Below are positions 51,625 to 63,633 of a stretch of 64,000 nt of DNA, piece after piece. This DNA comes from Paenibacillus xylanexedens (GTDB taxonomy: Bacteria > Bacillota > Bacilli > Paenibacillales > Paenibacillaceae). Under the pieces are notes generated by a model, which saw only the letters and a program-made list of their open reading frames with translations, searched no databases and had not been told where the DNA came from. Position 1 is the first letter of the stretch. Every line of letters starts with the position of its first letter. Made by a program: the position numbers and the translations under genes. The stretch covers positions 2,671,276-2,735,275 of the forward strand of contig NZ_VEIO01000001.1 of assembly GCF_007680605.1 (NCBI RefSeq). The letters run 5' to 3'.

Positions 51625-52361
51625 ACGTTCAACATCTCCTTCAAAATGGTCTCTGCCGCTTCACGCGGGTTTGGTGCACCGGTAATGGGTCTGCCCACAA
51701 CGATGTAATGACTGCCTCTGCCAATGGCCTCTCCTGGTGTCAGGACACGTGTCTGGTCACCTAGACCACTGCCTGCTGGACGAATGCCGGGGGTTACCGT
51801 GCGAAATTCACTGCCACACGCTACCCGGATTGCTGGCACTTCGAGCGGAGAAGCCACCACACCATCCAGCCCGGCCTCCTGAGCCAGCCCGGCATAACGA
51901 ACAACCGCTTGCTCTACACTCCCAGGGATACCGATTTCGTTATTCATCGTCTCCAGGCTTGTGCTGGTCAATTGTGTCACAGCGATAATCTCAGGTCTTG
52001 TCAGCGAAGGATCGGCAACAAGGGCGGCTTCCGCGCCTTCACGTGCTGCACGCATCATGCTCACGCCGCCCGCCGCATGTACATTAAACATGTCCACTCC
52101 AAGACGTGTGATGCTTTCGGCTCCGCCGCGCACGGTATTTGGAATATCATGCATTTTCACGTCAAGAAACACGGAGTAGCCTCTCGCTTTCAGCTCCCGA
52201 ATAAAGTCCGGACCCGCTGCATAGAACAACTGCATGCCGACCTTGAGATAACAGGGAATACCCTCAAGAGCTTGTACCAGTTTCTGTGCCTCATCTGCCC
52301 CCGGGTAATCGAGTGCAACCATCAGGCGTCCAGCCATTTCATTGAAATTCGGGTGATTCAT
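51621..52361 (-). CDS. pyrF: Orotidine 5'-phosphate decarboxylase
   Basis: 246 residues from the ATG giving [20 protein letters not shown]; a longer frame to 52427 has poorer support. TIM-barrel enzyme with the catalytic D-x-K-x-x-D signature in [13 protein letters not shown], phosphate loops VTPGIRPAG and [10 protein letters not shown], and a first strand [13 protein letters not shown]. It decarboxylates OMP to UMP, the last step. It lies between carB and pyrE; the pyrK and pyrD genes that often sit upstream of pyrF are missing. Confidence 0.95.
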   Translation of the reverse strand: MNHPNFNEMAGRLMVALDYPGADEAQKLVQALEGIPCYLKVGMQLFYAAGPDFIRELKARGYSVFLDVKMHDIPNTVRGGAESITRLGVDMFNVHAAGGVSMMRAAREGAEAALVADPSLTRPEIIAVTQLTSTSLETMNNEIGIPGSVEQAVVRYAGLAQEAGLDGVVASPLEVPAIRVACGSEFRTVTPGIRPAGSGLGDQTRVLTPGEAIGRGSHYIVVGRPITGAPNPREAAETILKEMLNV

Positions 52362-52411
52362 ATCCCAGCGCCCCTTCCGCGTGCTCATTTTTTCCGTTTT
52401 TGCCCGATATA

Positions 52412-52450
52412 AAGGACATCCCGCCAACCCGCGGGCTGACTGATGTCCTT
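52412..52450 (-). terminator. Hairpin between carB and pyrF
   Basis: AAGGACATC / GATGTCCTT, nine pairs around a GC-rich inner hairpin, followed only by TTTAT on the minus strand. Could be a partial terminator or a mRNA processing or stabilising element lowering pyrF-pyrE expression. Confidence 0.45.
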
Positions 52451-52467
52451 CATCAAGTGACTATTCA

Positions 52468-55400
52468 TTATACAAAGGCTGGCATAGCCTCCGAGGAGAA
52501 GTTGATCGTTTGCAGCATGATCAATAGCGCACGAATGGTATCCAGCGAAGTCATACATACCACACCGTTCTCAACCGCTTCACGGCGGATACGGAATCCG
52601 TCACGTTGTGGCGTTTTACCTTTAGTCAGGGTATTGAACACAAAGTTCGCTTCACCGCTACGGATCATATCGAGAATGTTAGGTGAGCCTTCGCTTAGTT
52701 TGTTCACAACGGTTACCGGAATGTTAGCCGCTTGAAGCGCAGCTGCTGTTCCGCCAGTTGCCATGATTTTATAACCCAGTCTGTAGAAGCCTTCGAGCAG
52801 AGGTACTGCTTCGTCTTTATCTTTGTCTGCGACAGTAACAACGATTGCACCCGTAGCCGGAATTTTCATTCCTGCTCCGATCAGACCTTTGAACAGGGCT
52901 TTCGCATAGTTCGGGTCACGTCCCATAACTTCACCCGTCGATTTCATCTCAGGTCCGAGAGTTGGCTCAACACGACGTAGCTTCGCGAAGGAGAACACAG
53001 GCACTTTTACTGACACGTGATCTGTTTCAGGCCACAGACCATCGACATAACCCAGATCTTTCAGCTTCACACCCAAGATCGCTTGTGTTGCCAGGTTCGC
53101 CATTGGAATGTTGGTTACTTTACTCAGGAAAGGAACCGTCCGGGAAGAACGCGGGTTAACCTCGATAACATAAACCTGGCCCTCGTGAATAACAAACTGG
53201 ATGTTTACCAGACCAACCGTTTTCAGTTCTTTAGCTATTTTAATTGTAATCTCTACAATTTTTTCTTTTAGGTCCGCAGACAGATGCTGCGGCGGATATA
53301 CCGCGATGGAGTCACCGGAGTGTACCCCTGCGCGTTCGATATGCTCCATGATACCCGGAACCAATACCGTTTCACCGTCACAGATGGCGTCTACTTCTAC
53401 CTCTTTACCCAGCATGTAACGGTCGATCAGAACCGGATGCTCCGGATTGATTTTTACCGCTTGCTCCATGTAAGTCAACAGTTCCGCATCGGAGTATACG
53501 ATCTCCATCGCACGACCGCCCAGGACATACGAAGGACGAACAAGTACAGGATATCCGAGTGATTGAGCTGTTTCCACAGCATCGTCTACAGAAGTTACTG
53601 TTTTACCTTTTGGCTGTGCAATCTCCAGACGGGAGAGCAGACGCTCGAACTTCTTGCGATCCTCTGCTTCATCGATGCTTTCCAGATCCGTACCGAGGAT
53701 CGTTACTCCCGCATTGCGTAGCGGTGCTGCCAGGTTGATCGCTGTTTGACCACCAAACTGCACGATAACCCCTACCGGTTGCTCTTGCTCGATAACGTTC
53801 ATGACATCCTCGAAGAACAGTGGTTCGAAGTACAAGCGGTCAGAAGTATTAAAGTCAGTGGAAACCGTCTCCGGGTTGTTATTGATAATAACCGCCTCAT
53901 ATCCAGCTTTCTGCAAAGCCCATACCGCATGTACTGTCGAGTAGTCGAACTCGATCCCTTGACCGATGCGGATTGGACCCGAACCAAGCACCACCACTTT
54001 TTTCTTGTCCGAAGGCAATACTTCATTTTCTGTCTCATACGTCGAGTAGTAGTAAGGCGTTGTTGCTTCGAATTCGGCTGCACATGTATCTACCATTTTG
54101 TAAACCGGACGAAGGTTCTCCTCTTCACGACGTGCTCTGACTTCTGCTTCGGTCGTCAATGTACCTCCAGGCTGACCTTCGGCACGCAACTCAGCGATAG
54201 CACGGTCCGTAAAGCCAAGACGTTTCGCTTGATAGAGGGTTTCGGAAGTCAATTCGGATTCTGCGCGAACGCGGTCTTCGAACTTAATGAGCCCTTCGAT
54301 TTTATCCAGGAACCACCAGTCGATCTTGGTCAAATCCTGCAGTTGTTGCAACGTATAACCTCTGCGGAAAGCTTCCGCGATCAGGAACATACGCTCATCG
54401 TCCGCTTTCATCAGACGTTCGTTCAGCGTCGTTTCATCCAGTGTTTCTGCACCTTTCAGGTACAGACGGTGTACACCAATCTCCAGGGAACGAACCGCTT
54501 TGTGAATGGACTCTTCGAACGTACGTCCAATCGCCATAACTTCGCCTGTTGCTTTCATCTGTGTACCCAGTTTGCGGTTCGCGGATGTAAACTTGTCGAA
54601 CGGCCAGCGTGGAATTTTGCTTACGATATAGTCAAGTGTCGGCTCAAAACAAGCGTAGGTTTGGCCTGTAACCGGGTTAACAATCTCATCCAGCGTGTAA
54701 CCCATCGCGATTTTGGCAGCCATTTTCGCAATCGGGTAACCTGTAGCTTTGGAAGCTAGTGCGGATGAACGGCTTACACGCGGGTTAACCTCGATAACAT
54801 AATATTGGAAGCTATGTGGATCAAGTGCGAACTGTACGTTACATCCTCCCTCGATGTTCAGGGCACGGATGATTTTCAGGGAAGCGGAACGAAGCATTTG
54901 GTATTCACGGTCAGACAACGTTTGGCTTGGCGCCACAACGATACTGTCACCTGTATGAACGCCTACCGGGTCAAAGTTTTCCATGTTGCAGACTACGATG
55001 CAGTTATCGTTCTTGTCACGCATAACCTCGTACTCGACTTCTTTCATGCCGGCGATGCTTTTCTCTACCAGACATTGACCAATCGGACTGTAACGAAGTC
55101 CTGCTGCTACGGTTTCGCGTAACTCTTCTTCGTTTGCACAGATTCCGCCGCCTGTTCCGCCAAGGGTGTAGGCCGGACGAACGATGATTGGATAACCGAT
55201 TTCACCAGCGAATTGCAGGGACTCTTCCAGCGTTGTAACGATAACACTCTCTGGTACGGGCTGTTCCAGTTCACGCATCAGATCACGGAACAGATCACGG
55301 TCTTCCGCTTTTTCGATGGAAGTCAGTTGTGTTCCGAGCAATTTCACGTTTTCACGCTCAAGCACTCCCGCTCGTGCGAGTTCTACGGCCATGTTCAGAC

Positions 55401-55683
55401 CTGTTTGGCCGCCCAGTGTTGGCAACAAACCGTCCGGACGTTCCTGACGAATAATTTGGGTTACAAAATCAAGCGTAATTGGCTCAATGTACACTTTGTC
55501 AGCCATATTGGTATCCGTCATGATTGTTGCAGGGTTGCTGTTAATGAGTACAACTTCCACGCCTTCTTCTTTGAGAGCCTGGCAAGCTTGCGTACCGGCA
55601 TAGTCGAACTCGGCCGCTTGACCGATGACGATTGGACCGGAACCAATCACCAGGATTTTTTTGAGATCTTTGTTAATCGGCAT
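52468..55683 (-). CDS. carB: Carbamoyl phosphate synthase large subunit
   Basis: 1071 residues, full length for CarB/PyrAB. Two homologous ATP-grasp halves each begin with a similar loop ([20 protein letters not shown] near 10 and [20 protein letters not shown] near 558) and hold the usual [12 protein letters not shown] and [14 protein letters not shown] segments. The C-terminal 140 residues ([20 protein letters not shown]) are the MGS-like allosteric domain. With CarA it makes carbamoyl phosphate from bicarbonate, glutamine and two ATP. It starts one base after the carA stop region (TAACATG). The pyr-operon position implies it serves pyrimidine synthesis. Confidence 0.97.
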   Translation of the reverse strand: MPINKDLKKILVIGSGPIVIGQAAEFDYAGTQACQALKEEGVEVVLINSNPATIMTDTNMADKVYIEPITLDFVTQIIRQERPDGLLPTLGGQTGLNMAVELARAGVLERENVKLLGTQLTSIEKAEDRDLFRDLMRELEQPVPESVIVTTLEESLQFAGEIGYPIIVRPAYTLGGTGGGICANEEELRETVAAGLRYSPIGQCLVEKSIAGMKEVEYEVMRDKNDNCIVVCNMENFDPVGVHTGDSIVVAPSQTLSDREYQMLRSASLKIIRALNIEGGCNVQFALDPHSFQYYVIEVNPRVSRSSALASKATGYPIAKMAAKIAMGYTLDEIVNPVTGQTYACFEPTLDYIVSKIPRWPFDKFTSANRKLGTQMKATGEVMAIGRTFEESIHKAVRSLEIGVHRLYLKGAETLDETTLNERLMKADDERMFLIAEAFRRGYTLQQLQDLTKIDWWFLDKIEGLIKFEDRVRAESELTSETLYQAKRLGFTDRAIAELRAEGQPGGTLTTEAEVRARREEENLRPVYKMVDTCAAEFEATTPYYYSTYETENEVLPSDKKKVVVLGSGPIRIGQGIEFDYSTVHAVWALQKAGYEAVIINNNPETVSTDFNTSDRLYFEPLFFEDVMNVIEQEQPVGVIVQFGGQTAINLAAPLRNAGVTILGTDLESIDEAEDRKKFERLLSRLEIAQPKGKTVTSVDDAVETAQSLGYPVLVRPSYVLGGRAMEIVYSDAELLTYMEQAVKINPEHPVLIDRYMLGKEVEVDAICDGETVLVPGIMEHIERAGVHSGDSIAVYPPQHLSADLKEKIVEITIKIAKELKTVGLVNIQFVIHEGQVYVIEVNPRSSRTVPFLSKVTNIPMANLATQAILGVKLKDLGYVDGLWPETDHVSVKVPVFSFAKLRRVEPTLGPEMKSTGEVMGRDPNYAKALFKGLIGAGMKIPATGAIVVTVADKDKDEAVPLLEGFYRLGYKIMATGGTAAALQAANIPVTVVNKLSEGSPNILDMIRSGEANFVFNTLTKGKTPQRDGFRIRREAVENGVVCMTSLDTIRALLIMLQTINFSSEAMPAFV

Positions 55684-55684
55684 G

Positions 55685-56827
55685 TTATTGCGCTCCTTTC
55701 ACTGCGGCTGCCAATACGGCTTGACGCGGCTTTTGCGGGTTAGTGATCTTGTACTCACGAATCATCTCGATGAAACGGTCAAACAGATAGCTGTTATCAT
55801 AAGGTCCTGGCGCTGCTTCCGGGTGATACTGCACGGAGAAGGCAGGATATTTTTTATGTTTCAGACCTTCGATGGTCTTGTCGTTATTGTTGATATGGGT
55901 AACTTCAAGATCAGTGCTTTTCACAGACTCTTCGTTTACCGTGTAACCGTGGTTTTGGGATGTGATGAAGCAACGCCCACTCTCCAGTTCTTTAACCGGG
56001 TGATTGCCTCCGCGGTGCCCAAACTTGAGTTTTTCCGTGTCTGCGCCTGCTGCCAGGGCGAACAACTGGTGACCCAGGCAGATGCCGAAGATCGGATATT
56101 CACCGAGCAACTCGCTGATCATGTTTACGGCATGTGGAACGTCTTTCGGGTCCCCAGGGCCGTTGGACAACTGAATGCCATCCGGGTTCAGTCTTCGAAT
56201 CTCGTCAGCCGTTACGTCGTGCGGTACGACAACAACGTCACAGTTACGTTTGCTCAGTTCACGCAAAATCCCTGTTTTTGCACCGTAGTCGACCAGAACG
56301 ATACGTTCTGCTGTTCCCGGGCTGTTGTACACATGCTCTGTTGATGTCATAGGCACCTGATTACGCAACTGCTCAATCGTAGTGTCCCCCATCATTTCCA
56401 GCAGTTCTTCGACAGGTTTCGATCCTGTTGTGAGAATTCCCTTCATAGTACCTTGGTGACGAATTCGGCGAGTCAACATCCGTGTATCAATCTCGCTGAT
56501 CCCTACGATCCCGTATTCTTTCAGCAGATTATCCACGCTGTACTCTGCACGCCAGTTGCTCGGCGTTGGCTCATGGCGTCGTACTACGAAACCGTGTACG
56601 TACGGACGAATCGACTCAAAGTCATCCCGGGTAATCCCGTAGTTACCGATCAATGGATACGTCATCGTTACGATCTGGCCACAGTATGAAGGATCTGAAA
56701 GTACCTCTTGATAGCCTGTAATTCCCGTATTAAAAACGACCTCTCCTGTCGTTTCACCTTCCGCGCCAAATGCTTTTCCGGTGAACAGCGTGCCGTCTTC
56801 CAACAATAATCTTGCCTGTCCCTGCAT
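55685..56827 (-). CDS. carA: Carbamoyl phosphate synthase small (glutaminase) subunit
   Basis: 380 residues. N-terminal CPSase domain [20 protein letters not shown] and [21 protein letters not shown]-terminal class I glutamine amidotransferase with the catalytic Cys in [15 protein letters not shown] and the His-Glu in [14 protein letters not shown]. It frees ammonia from glutamine and passes it to CarB. It is separated from pyrC by 396 bases holding a structured repeat (copy B), the only large gap in the operon. Confidence 0.96.
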   Translation of the reverse strand: MQGQARLLLEDGTLFTGKAFGAEGETTGEVVFNTGITGYQEVLSDPSYCGQIVTMTYPLIGNYGITRDDFESIRPYVHGFVVRRHEPTPSNWRAEYSVDNLLKEYGIVGISEIDTRMLTRRIRHQGTMKGILTTGSKPVEELLEMMGDTTIEQLRNQVPMTSTEHVYNSPGTAERIVLVDYGAKTGILRELSKRNCDVVVVPHDVTADEIRRLNPDGIQLSNGPGDPKDVPHAVNMISELLGEYPIFGICLGHQLFALAAGADTEKLKFGHRGGNHPVKELESGRCFITSQNHGYTVNEESVKSTDLEVTHINNNDKTIEGLKHKKYPAFSVQYHPEAAPGPYDNSYLFDRFIEMIREYKITNPQKPRQAVLAAAVKGAQ

Positions 56828-56872
56828 CCCATTTCACTCCCTCTGTGTTTATCAAAGTTAAATGCTCTTGGG

Positions 56873-57051
56873 TTGAACGTGGAGTTACGTTAGCGTGGGA
56901 CTCCGTGGACAGAAAACCCTTCGATCGCTGTTATCCCCGGATTACTTTGGTTCCATTTTTCAAATGGGGTAATCCGGGGATAAAGGCGAGCGCTTCGCTT
57001 CTCCGGGTCTTTTCTGTCCACTTCGTAGCTAAGGTCGTGCTCAAAGTTCAA
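56873..57051. repeat. MITE-like structured repeat, copy B, inside the pyr operon
   Basis: 179 bases between outer TTGAAC/GTTCAA. A perfect 12-base inverted repeat GTGGACAGAAAA (56905-56916) / TTTTCTGTCCAC (57010-57021) encloses a 15-pair hairpin TTATCCCCGGATTAC (56931-56945) / GTAATCCGGGGATAA (56969-56983) topped by CCATTT/AAATGG, and then GGCGAGCGCTTCGCTT. The nested stems would form a branched RNA in the pyr transcript. The related copy A lies at 27903-28123. The rest of the 56828-57222 gap shows nothing else. Confidence 0.78.
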
Positions 57052-57222
57052 AAAAGTACATTTAACTATGTTTGTTTTGTATGTTGGGCTCTCGGCATCA
57101 TTTTGCCTTGAGTTTGTTTAAAGAAAAGAAATTACTGATTACTCTGGTATTTCAATGAAAATTTTATGTTATGAGTACTAATGTGCATATTTAACGATGT
57201 ATTACGTCAGCATAGTGCTGTT

Positions 57223-58527
57223 TTATTGCTCTAACGTGTTATTCCATACACTTTTGCCATCCACCCATGTTTGTACCGGCCAGCCTTTCAGCTTCCAGCC
57301 TGTGAACGGTGTGTTTCTACCTTTTGTTGCGAACGTTGCCGGGTCAACCGCTTTTTCCTGATTCAGATCAATCATCGTCAGGTCGGCAGGTGCTCCTGCT
57401 TCCAGCTTGCCCGTATCCAGTCTGAATACGCGAGCCGGATCGGCCGTCATACGTTTGACCAGGAATTCTAACGTCCACAATCCCGTTTCAACAAACTTGG
57501 TGTACAGCAACGGAAATGCCGTTTCGAATCCAACAATACCAAATGGTGCGAGCTCCATGCCTTTGGCTTTCTCTTCTTCGCTATGCGGTGCATGGTCAGT
57601 CACGATCATGTCGATCGTTCCATCCAGCAAACCTTCGATACAAGCCTGCACATCACGCGGTGAGCGTAGCGGCGGGTTCATCTTCCAATTGGCATCCATG
57701 CCTGGAATATCTTCATCGGATAGAACAAGGTGGTGTGGGCATACCTCAGCAGTCACCTTGATGCCGATCGATTTCGCCAGACGAATCAGACGAACCGATT
57801 GTTCTGTACTGACATGGCACACATGATAGTGTACACCTGTTGCTTCTGCGAGCAAGATATCACGTCCGACGTGAATCGCTTCAGATTCATTCGGAATACC
57901 TTTGATGCCATGGCGCTTAGAGAATTCACCTTCGGTGACATATCCGCCAACTACCAGAGAATCATCCTCACAGTGTGCAATCACTGGCATATCCATGCTT
58001 GCCGCGAGGCTCATCGCATCCTTCATCATTTGTGCGTTCTGTACACCAACGCCGTCATCCGTGAAGCCAATCGCACCCGCTGCCTTTAATGCGGCAAAGT
58101 CGGTCAATTCGCGGCCGAGTTCGTTTTTGGTAATCGCCGCATAGGGCAAGACTTTAACCAGGTCTGCTTCCTTCGCTTTGTTCAGTACCAGTTCCACAAC
58201 CTCAGGCGTATCCGTTACCGGTCTTGTGTTAGGCATACAGGCGATAGTTGTAAAACCACCTTGCGCAGCGGAACGAGCTCCTGTTTCGATCGTCTCTTTG
58301 TGTTCGAATCCAGGCTCGCGCAGATGCACGTGCATATCGATTAATCCAGGGATCACCAGCTTGCCTGATGCATCCGTCACCTCTTGCGCTGACTTCTCGG
58401 CGTTCCGTACGATTTCATCTTCCGGGCCAGCGATCGTTTTAATTTTACCTTCTTCTATAAGAATGGTTTTCCGTTCAAGTTCCCCTTGTTGATTCAAGAC
58501 GTTTGCGTTTTTTATCACCTGTACCAT
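57223..58527 (-). CDS. pyrC: Dihydroorotase (type I)
   Basis: 434 residues with GGAGGG upstream. Metal ligands are in IDMHVHLREPG (about residue 58); ACMPNTRPVTDTPEVVEL, the carboxylated-Lys region, HCEDDSLVVGG, and TDHAPHSEEEKAKG with the catalytic Asp complete the active site. It cyclises carbamoyl aspartate to dihydroorotate. It lies between pyrB (125-base gap without obvious structure) and carA. Confidence 0.96.
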   Translation of the reverse strand: MVQVIKNANVLNQQGELERKTILIEEGKIKTIAGPEDEIVRNAEKSAQEVTDASGKLVIPGLIDMHVHLREPGFEHKETIETGARSAAQGGFTTIACMPNTRPVTDTPEVVELVLNKAKEADLVKVLPYAAITKNELGRELTDFAALKAAGAIGFTDDGVGVQNAQMMKDAMSLAASMDMPVIAHCEDDSLVVGGYVTEGEFSKRHGIKGIPNESEAIHVGRDILLAEATGVHYHVCHVSTEQSVRLIRLAKSIGIKVTAEVCPHHLVLSDEDIPGMDANWKMNPPLRSPRDVQACIEGLLDGTIDMIVTDHAPHSEEEKAKGMELAPFGIVGFETAFPLLYTKFVETGLWTLEFLVKRMTADPARVFRLDTGKLEAGAPADLTMIDLNQEKAVDPATFATKGRNTPFTGWKLKGWPVQTWVDGKSVWNNTLEQ

Positions 58528-58652
58528 AATTGCCCTCCGCTTCGGTTCTGTCCAGCAGGGTAAATCCGCTAGATGAATGTTTTATCGTCTACTCTCTTCG
58601 TTGGTGTGCAAGAACATCGTCTCGCCAGCCTATGACTCTATGCTAGGCCCTG

Positions 58653-60265
<1,613 letters not shown>

Positions 60266-60316
60266 TCATTATATCTGCCGCAGCAAATAAACGATGAATC
60301 GTTCACGTTACCTTGC

Positions 60317-60332
60317 CAGTCTCACGGGACTG
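60317..60332 (-). promoter_or_regulatory. PyrR-binding loop in the pyr leader
   Basis: Minus strand TTTAAATCAGTCCCGTGAGA continues as CTGGCAAGG; the hairpin CAGTCCCGTGAGACTG matches the PyrR consensus AGTCCNGNGAGNCT closely. UMP-bound PyrR would hold this anti-antiterminator and let the terminator form. Confidence 0.88.
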
Positions 60333-60410
60333 ATTTAAAGGTGCTATTCATGTCGTGCATATGAGGAACCTCACAGAGTTCTGTCTCATTATGCCCGTTT
60401 GTCTTCATGA

Positions 60411-60439
60411 ATTATGACAGAAAGACAACCCTCTGTCAA
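60411..60439 (-). promoter_or_regulatory. pyr operon promoter
   Basis: Minus strand TTGACA (60434-60439), 17 bases, CATAAT (60411-60416). A near-ideal vegetative promoter, giving a leader of about 275 bases before pyrR. Confidence 0.85.
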
Positions 60440-60815
60440 CACCTCACCATCTCAGGTGCAAATCCTCTGCTTCGTCTAATTAGAATCAGCATTTAGGCGA
60501 AAAAACATCCATGTCACATCACATGTCATTCGTCGTTTATAATTATACAACAAACCTGCATATTTATCCATAGACAATTACAACCTGTTTCTAATCCAAA
60601 TAACACCACCTGTCACTATTTTCAAATGCCTATCTTGAATCTATGTAGAATATGAATCAGTCCCCTTTCAATTGGGGAAAGTTTATACACACGCTCATTT
60701 TATTAAATCTGCCTTTTTTCCGATATACATATAGCTTAGGGAGTAAACAACGTAAGGAAGGTATTCCTCTTCCCCCAATGTTATAGCTTCCTTCATTATT
60801 CTCAAGGAGGACATC
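60440..60815. other. Intergenic region between the divergent pyr operon and the YhgE gene
   Basis: About 375 bases, AT-rich, without a credible frame. I see no clear promoter or repeat here beyond the ribosome site CAAGGAGG of the next gene. Confidence 0.5.
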
Positions 60816-63491
60816 ATGCGTCACATATGGCATATTTACAAGTCAGACTGGCTACACATTTTCAAAGTACCCACAGGTATATTTCTAATCATCGCAATCA
60901 TATTATTGCCGGGAGTATACGACTGGGTGAATGTCAAATCCGTCTGGGATCCGTACAGTAATACACAAGGCATCAAAATCGCCGTCACTAGTGAAGACAA
61001 GGGTGCCACGGTTACGGGTACTACCATTAATATTGGCGATGAGTTAACGCGTAGTTTAAGTCAAAACCACAAGCTGGGATGGACATTTGTGAATCAGGCC
61101 GAGGCTAGCCGCGGTGTTCAAACCGGCGAGTATTACGCCAGTCTGCTCATTCCTGCTGATTTTTCATCGCGGATCACGGGCATAGTCGATGGAAAATTGG
61201 ATCGGCCGGAGGTCATATATACTGTCAATGAAAAGGTCAATGCTATTGCCCCCAAAATAACCGGTTCGGGCGTATCCGCCATTACAACGCAAATTAATGA
61301 AAATTTCACCGAAGCCGTCAGCGAAGCTGTACTTACCAAGCTAAAGGAGGCTGGCGTAGAGATTAATGCACAGTTGCCAACGCTACGCAAAATGGAAAGT
61401 GGCATCTTTATGCTGGAGAGAAATCTGCCCGCAATCCAGTCAGCAGGTCAGAAAGTGCTCGAAGTTGACCAAGCCATGCCGGAGATTGTGAAGCAGGCAC
61501 AAAAAATTGTGGAATTGGAAAAACGACTGCCTGAAATCAACGAAGCTGCTGGATATGTGCTGAAAGTACAGCAGTATTGGCCTCAGATCAAAGCCGCTGC
61601 TTCAGAGGTGGTGGCCCTTCAGGATCGAATTCCTGAAATTCAGCAAGCTGTCGCCCGTATTCAAGAGGTTGATGCCAATTTTGGACAAGCTGCCGGAGTG
61701 ATTCAAGCTGCCCTGGATAAGACGAATAAAGCGCTTGATATCGTATCTTCTGCTGAACAGAACCTTGATAAGGTGTCCGAAATTTCGGATAATGCAGTGC
61801 AGTTTGCTGAGGGATTGAATCAATTTGCAGGTGCCACTCGGCAAGCCTTCCAGTCAATTACGCCAACCCTTCGGCAAAATCTGCTGTTAGTTCAGCAAAT
61901 GACAAACGCAGCTGCCGATGTGTTCGAACAATTAAAAGGAACCGATTGGAATAAGTTTCCTAGTGCTGATGATATCGACCGTCTGACATCTCGCCTTGGC
62001 ACTGCGGTAAAAATCGTGGACAGTATGTCCGGCCTGTTTGGCAAAATTGATGCTATACTGCCGTCTCATCCCTTGGCTTCAAGGATAGAGCAATTGCAAA
62101 CGATATCCGGACAGCTTCAGCAACAAATAAAACTGGCCGGAATCATCGGCAAAGCCTTGCGGGAAAACACGGTTCCTCCAGCAGATATTGTTGCCCGATT
62201 AAATGAACTGAACAGCAACATTAGCACCGGGATAGATCGCTTTCTAAGCACCTTCGACAGCCAGGTTGTTCCTGCACTCACGGCTGCTGCCGATCAGCTC
62301 AATTCGGTTCTATCTACGTCAGTAAATACGCTGCAAGCAGCAAAAGAGCGTCTTCCCGACATTGCAGCCATTCTTGCTACAGCGAAGGAAGGTATTCAAT
62401 TTGGTCAGACCGAGCTGGAAAAAATCCAGGGGGATCTCCCTATCATTCAGGCTAAGGTACATGAGATCTCACAAACGCTTGACACCAAGAGCGAATCCTT
62501 TATTCGTGCTTTGAATGCATTGTCCTCCCTTATTCAGCGCGATCTGCCAAAGCTGGAGGATAAATTAAACGCAGCTGCCGATTTTGTCCGTAATGATCTG
62601 CCTCAGGCTGAGAAACAAATTGGCAAGGCATCCAGCTTTGTGCAGCAACAGCTTCCCGATGTGCAACAAGGCGTACATCGCGTAGCTGCTCTTGTTCGTG
62701 AGGACTTGCCAGAGCTGGAAAGTGCAATCCGCAAGGCTGCCGAGAAACTAAGAGAAGTCGAAGGCAATAATCAGTTTGCCGAGCTTGCCAAGTTGCTGCG
62801 GGGGGATATCGAAGAGGAAAGTGCATTCCTCGCTAGTCCGGTACAGATTAAAGAGCGACACCTGTATCCCATTCCGAATTACGGTTCAGCGATGTCACCG
62901 TTCTATGCCGTATTATCACTATGGGTAGGTTCGACATTGTTAATTTCCCTGCTACGTGCGGAAGCAGAAAACCCGGAAGGGACATACCGCGGATATGAAC
63001 TGTATTTCGGCCGTCTAGCTACTTTCTTAACTGTGGGTGCATTGCAAGCGATATGTGTTACAGCAGGAGACATTTGGATTCTGGGAACGTATGTCGCAGA
63101 TAAGTGGTGGTTTATTTTATTCGCGATGCTGGTGAGTGCAGTGTTCGTCACGATCACATATACCCTCCTATCTGTATTCGGCAATACTGGCAAAGGCATT
63201 GCCATTATCTTCATGGTGTTTCAGTTCTCCAGTTCGGGCGGTACTTTCCCGATCAGCATGACTTCGCCCTTTTTCCAGGCGTTAAATCCATTCATGCCGT
63301 TCACTTATGCTATCAGTCTGCTACGGGAAGCGGTCGGCGGTATTCTATGGTCAACAGCCATTAAAGACATTCTGTGGTTGTGTCTGTTCATTGCGCTTAG
63401 TCTGATTATTGCTCTTTTGTTAAAACGCCCATTAAGCAGCTTGACGAAACGTTCTGCTGAAAATGCGAAAAAGACAAAAATCATTGCTTGA
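60816..63491 (+). CDS. YhgE/Pip-family membrane protein
   Basis: 891 residues with CAAGGAGG upstream. One N-terminal helix (FKVPTGIFLIIAIILLPGVY) precedes a YhgE N-terminal domain (YSNTQGIKIAVTSEDKGATV, GEYYASLLIPADFSSRI). Residues about 190-670 are a long helical stalk with repeating 'xxLPxIQxAxxxVxxxxxxxP' segments, rich in Gln and Ala. The C-terminus has about five or six ABC-2-type helices (YAVLSLWVGSTLLISLLRAE, FQFSSSGGTFPISMTSPFF). Relatives serve as phage receptors (Pip, YueB) or parts of type VII secretion; no ESX genes are nearby. A terminator follows. Confidence 0.9.
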   Translation: MRHIWHIYKSDWLHIFKVPTGIFLIIAIILLPGVYDWVNVKSVWDPYSNTQGIKIAVTSEDKGATVTGTTINIGDELTRSLSQNHKLGWTFVNQAEASRGVQTGEYYASLLIPADFSSRITGIVDGKLDRPEVIYTVNEKVNAIAPKITGSGVSAITTQINENFTEAVSEAVLTKLKEAGVEINAQLPTLRKMESGIFMLERNLPAIQSAGQKVLEVDQAMPEIVKQAQKIVELEKRLPEINEAAGYVLKVQQYWPQIKAAASEVVALQDRIPEIQQAVARIQEVDANFGQAAGVIQAALDKTNKALDIVSSAEQNLDKVSEISDNAVQFAEGLNQFAGATRQAFQSITPTLRQNLLLVQQMTNAAADVFEQLKGTDWNKFPSADDIDRLTSRLGTAVKIVDSMSGLFGKIDAILPSHPLASRIEQLQTISGQLQQQIKLAGIIGKALRENTVPPADIVARLNELNSNISTGIDRFLSTFDSQVVPALTAAADQLNSVLSTSVNTLQAAKERLPDIAAILATAKEGIQFGQTELEKIQGDLPIIQAKVHEISQTLDTKSESFIRALNALSSLIQRDLPKLEDKLNAAADFVRNDLPQAEKQIGKASSFVQQQLPDVQQGVHRVAALVREDLPELESAIRKAAEKLREVEGNNQFAELAKLLRGDIEEESAFLASPVQIKERHLYPIPNYGSAMSPFYAVLSLWVGSTLLISLLRAEAENPEGTYRGYELYFGRLATFLTVGALQAICVTAGDIWILGTYVADKWWFILFAMLVSAVFVTITYTLLSVFGNTGKGIAIIFMVFQFSSSGGTFPISMTSPFFQALNPFMPFTYAISLLREAVGGILWSTAIKDILWLCLFIALSLIIALLLKRPLSSLTKRSAENAKKTKIIA

Positions 63492-63524
63492 TTTGATGTA
63501 TTTAGCAACACCTGGGCTTCGCTA

Positions 63525-63563
63525 AAAAAGGCCTCTTGAACGTAAGTTCAAGAAGCCTTTTTG
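63525..63563 (+). terminator. Bidirectional terminator between yhgE-like gene and 63634 gene
   Basis: GGCCTCTTGAAC-GTAA-GTTCAAGAAGCC with A6 before and T5 after, usable by both convergent genes. Confidence 0.9.
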
Positions 63564-63633
63564 TGGTACTAAGCAGGATATCCTCAAGTGCTGTGCCAAG
63601 TTTCTCATTCGATTCTTTTTCCAGGGAAATTCA

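Noticed and set aside
53746-54759. 337-residue plus-strand frame opposite carB
   Set aside because: It lies entirely antisense to carB, has no ribosome site and a composition (Phe/Arg/Cys-rich) typical of a shadow frame.
60816-61405. Minus-strand frames opposite the YhgE gene
   Set aside because: Shadows of a clear coding gene; no start sites or family signals.
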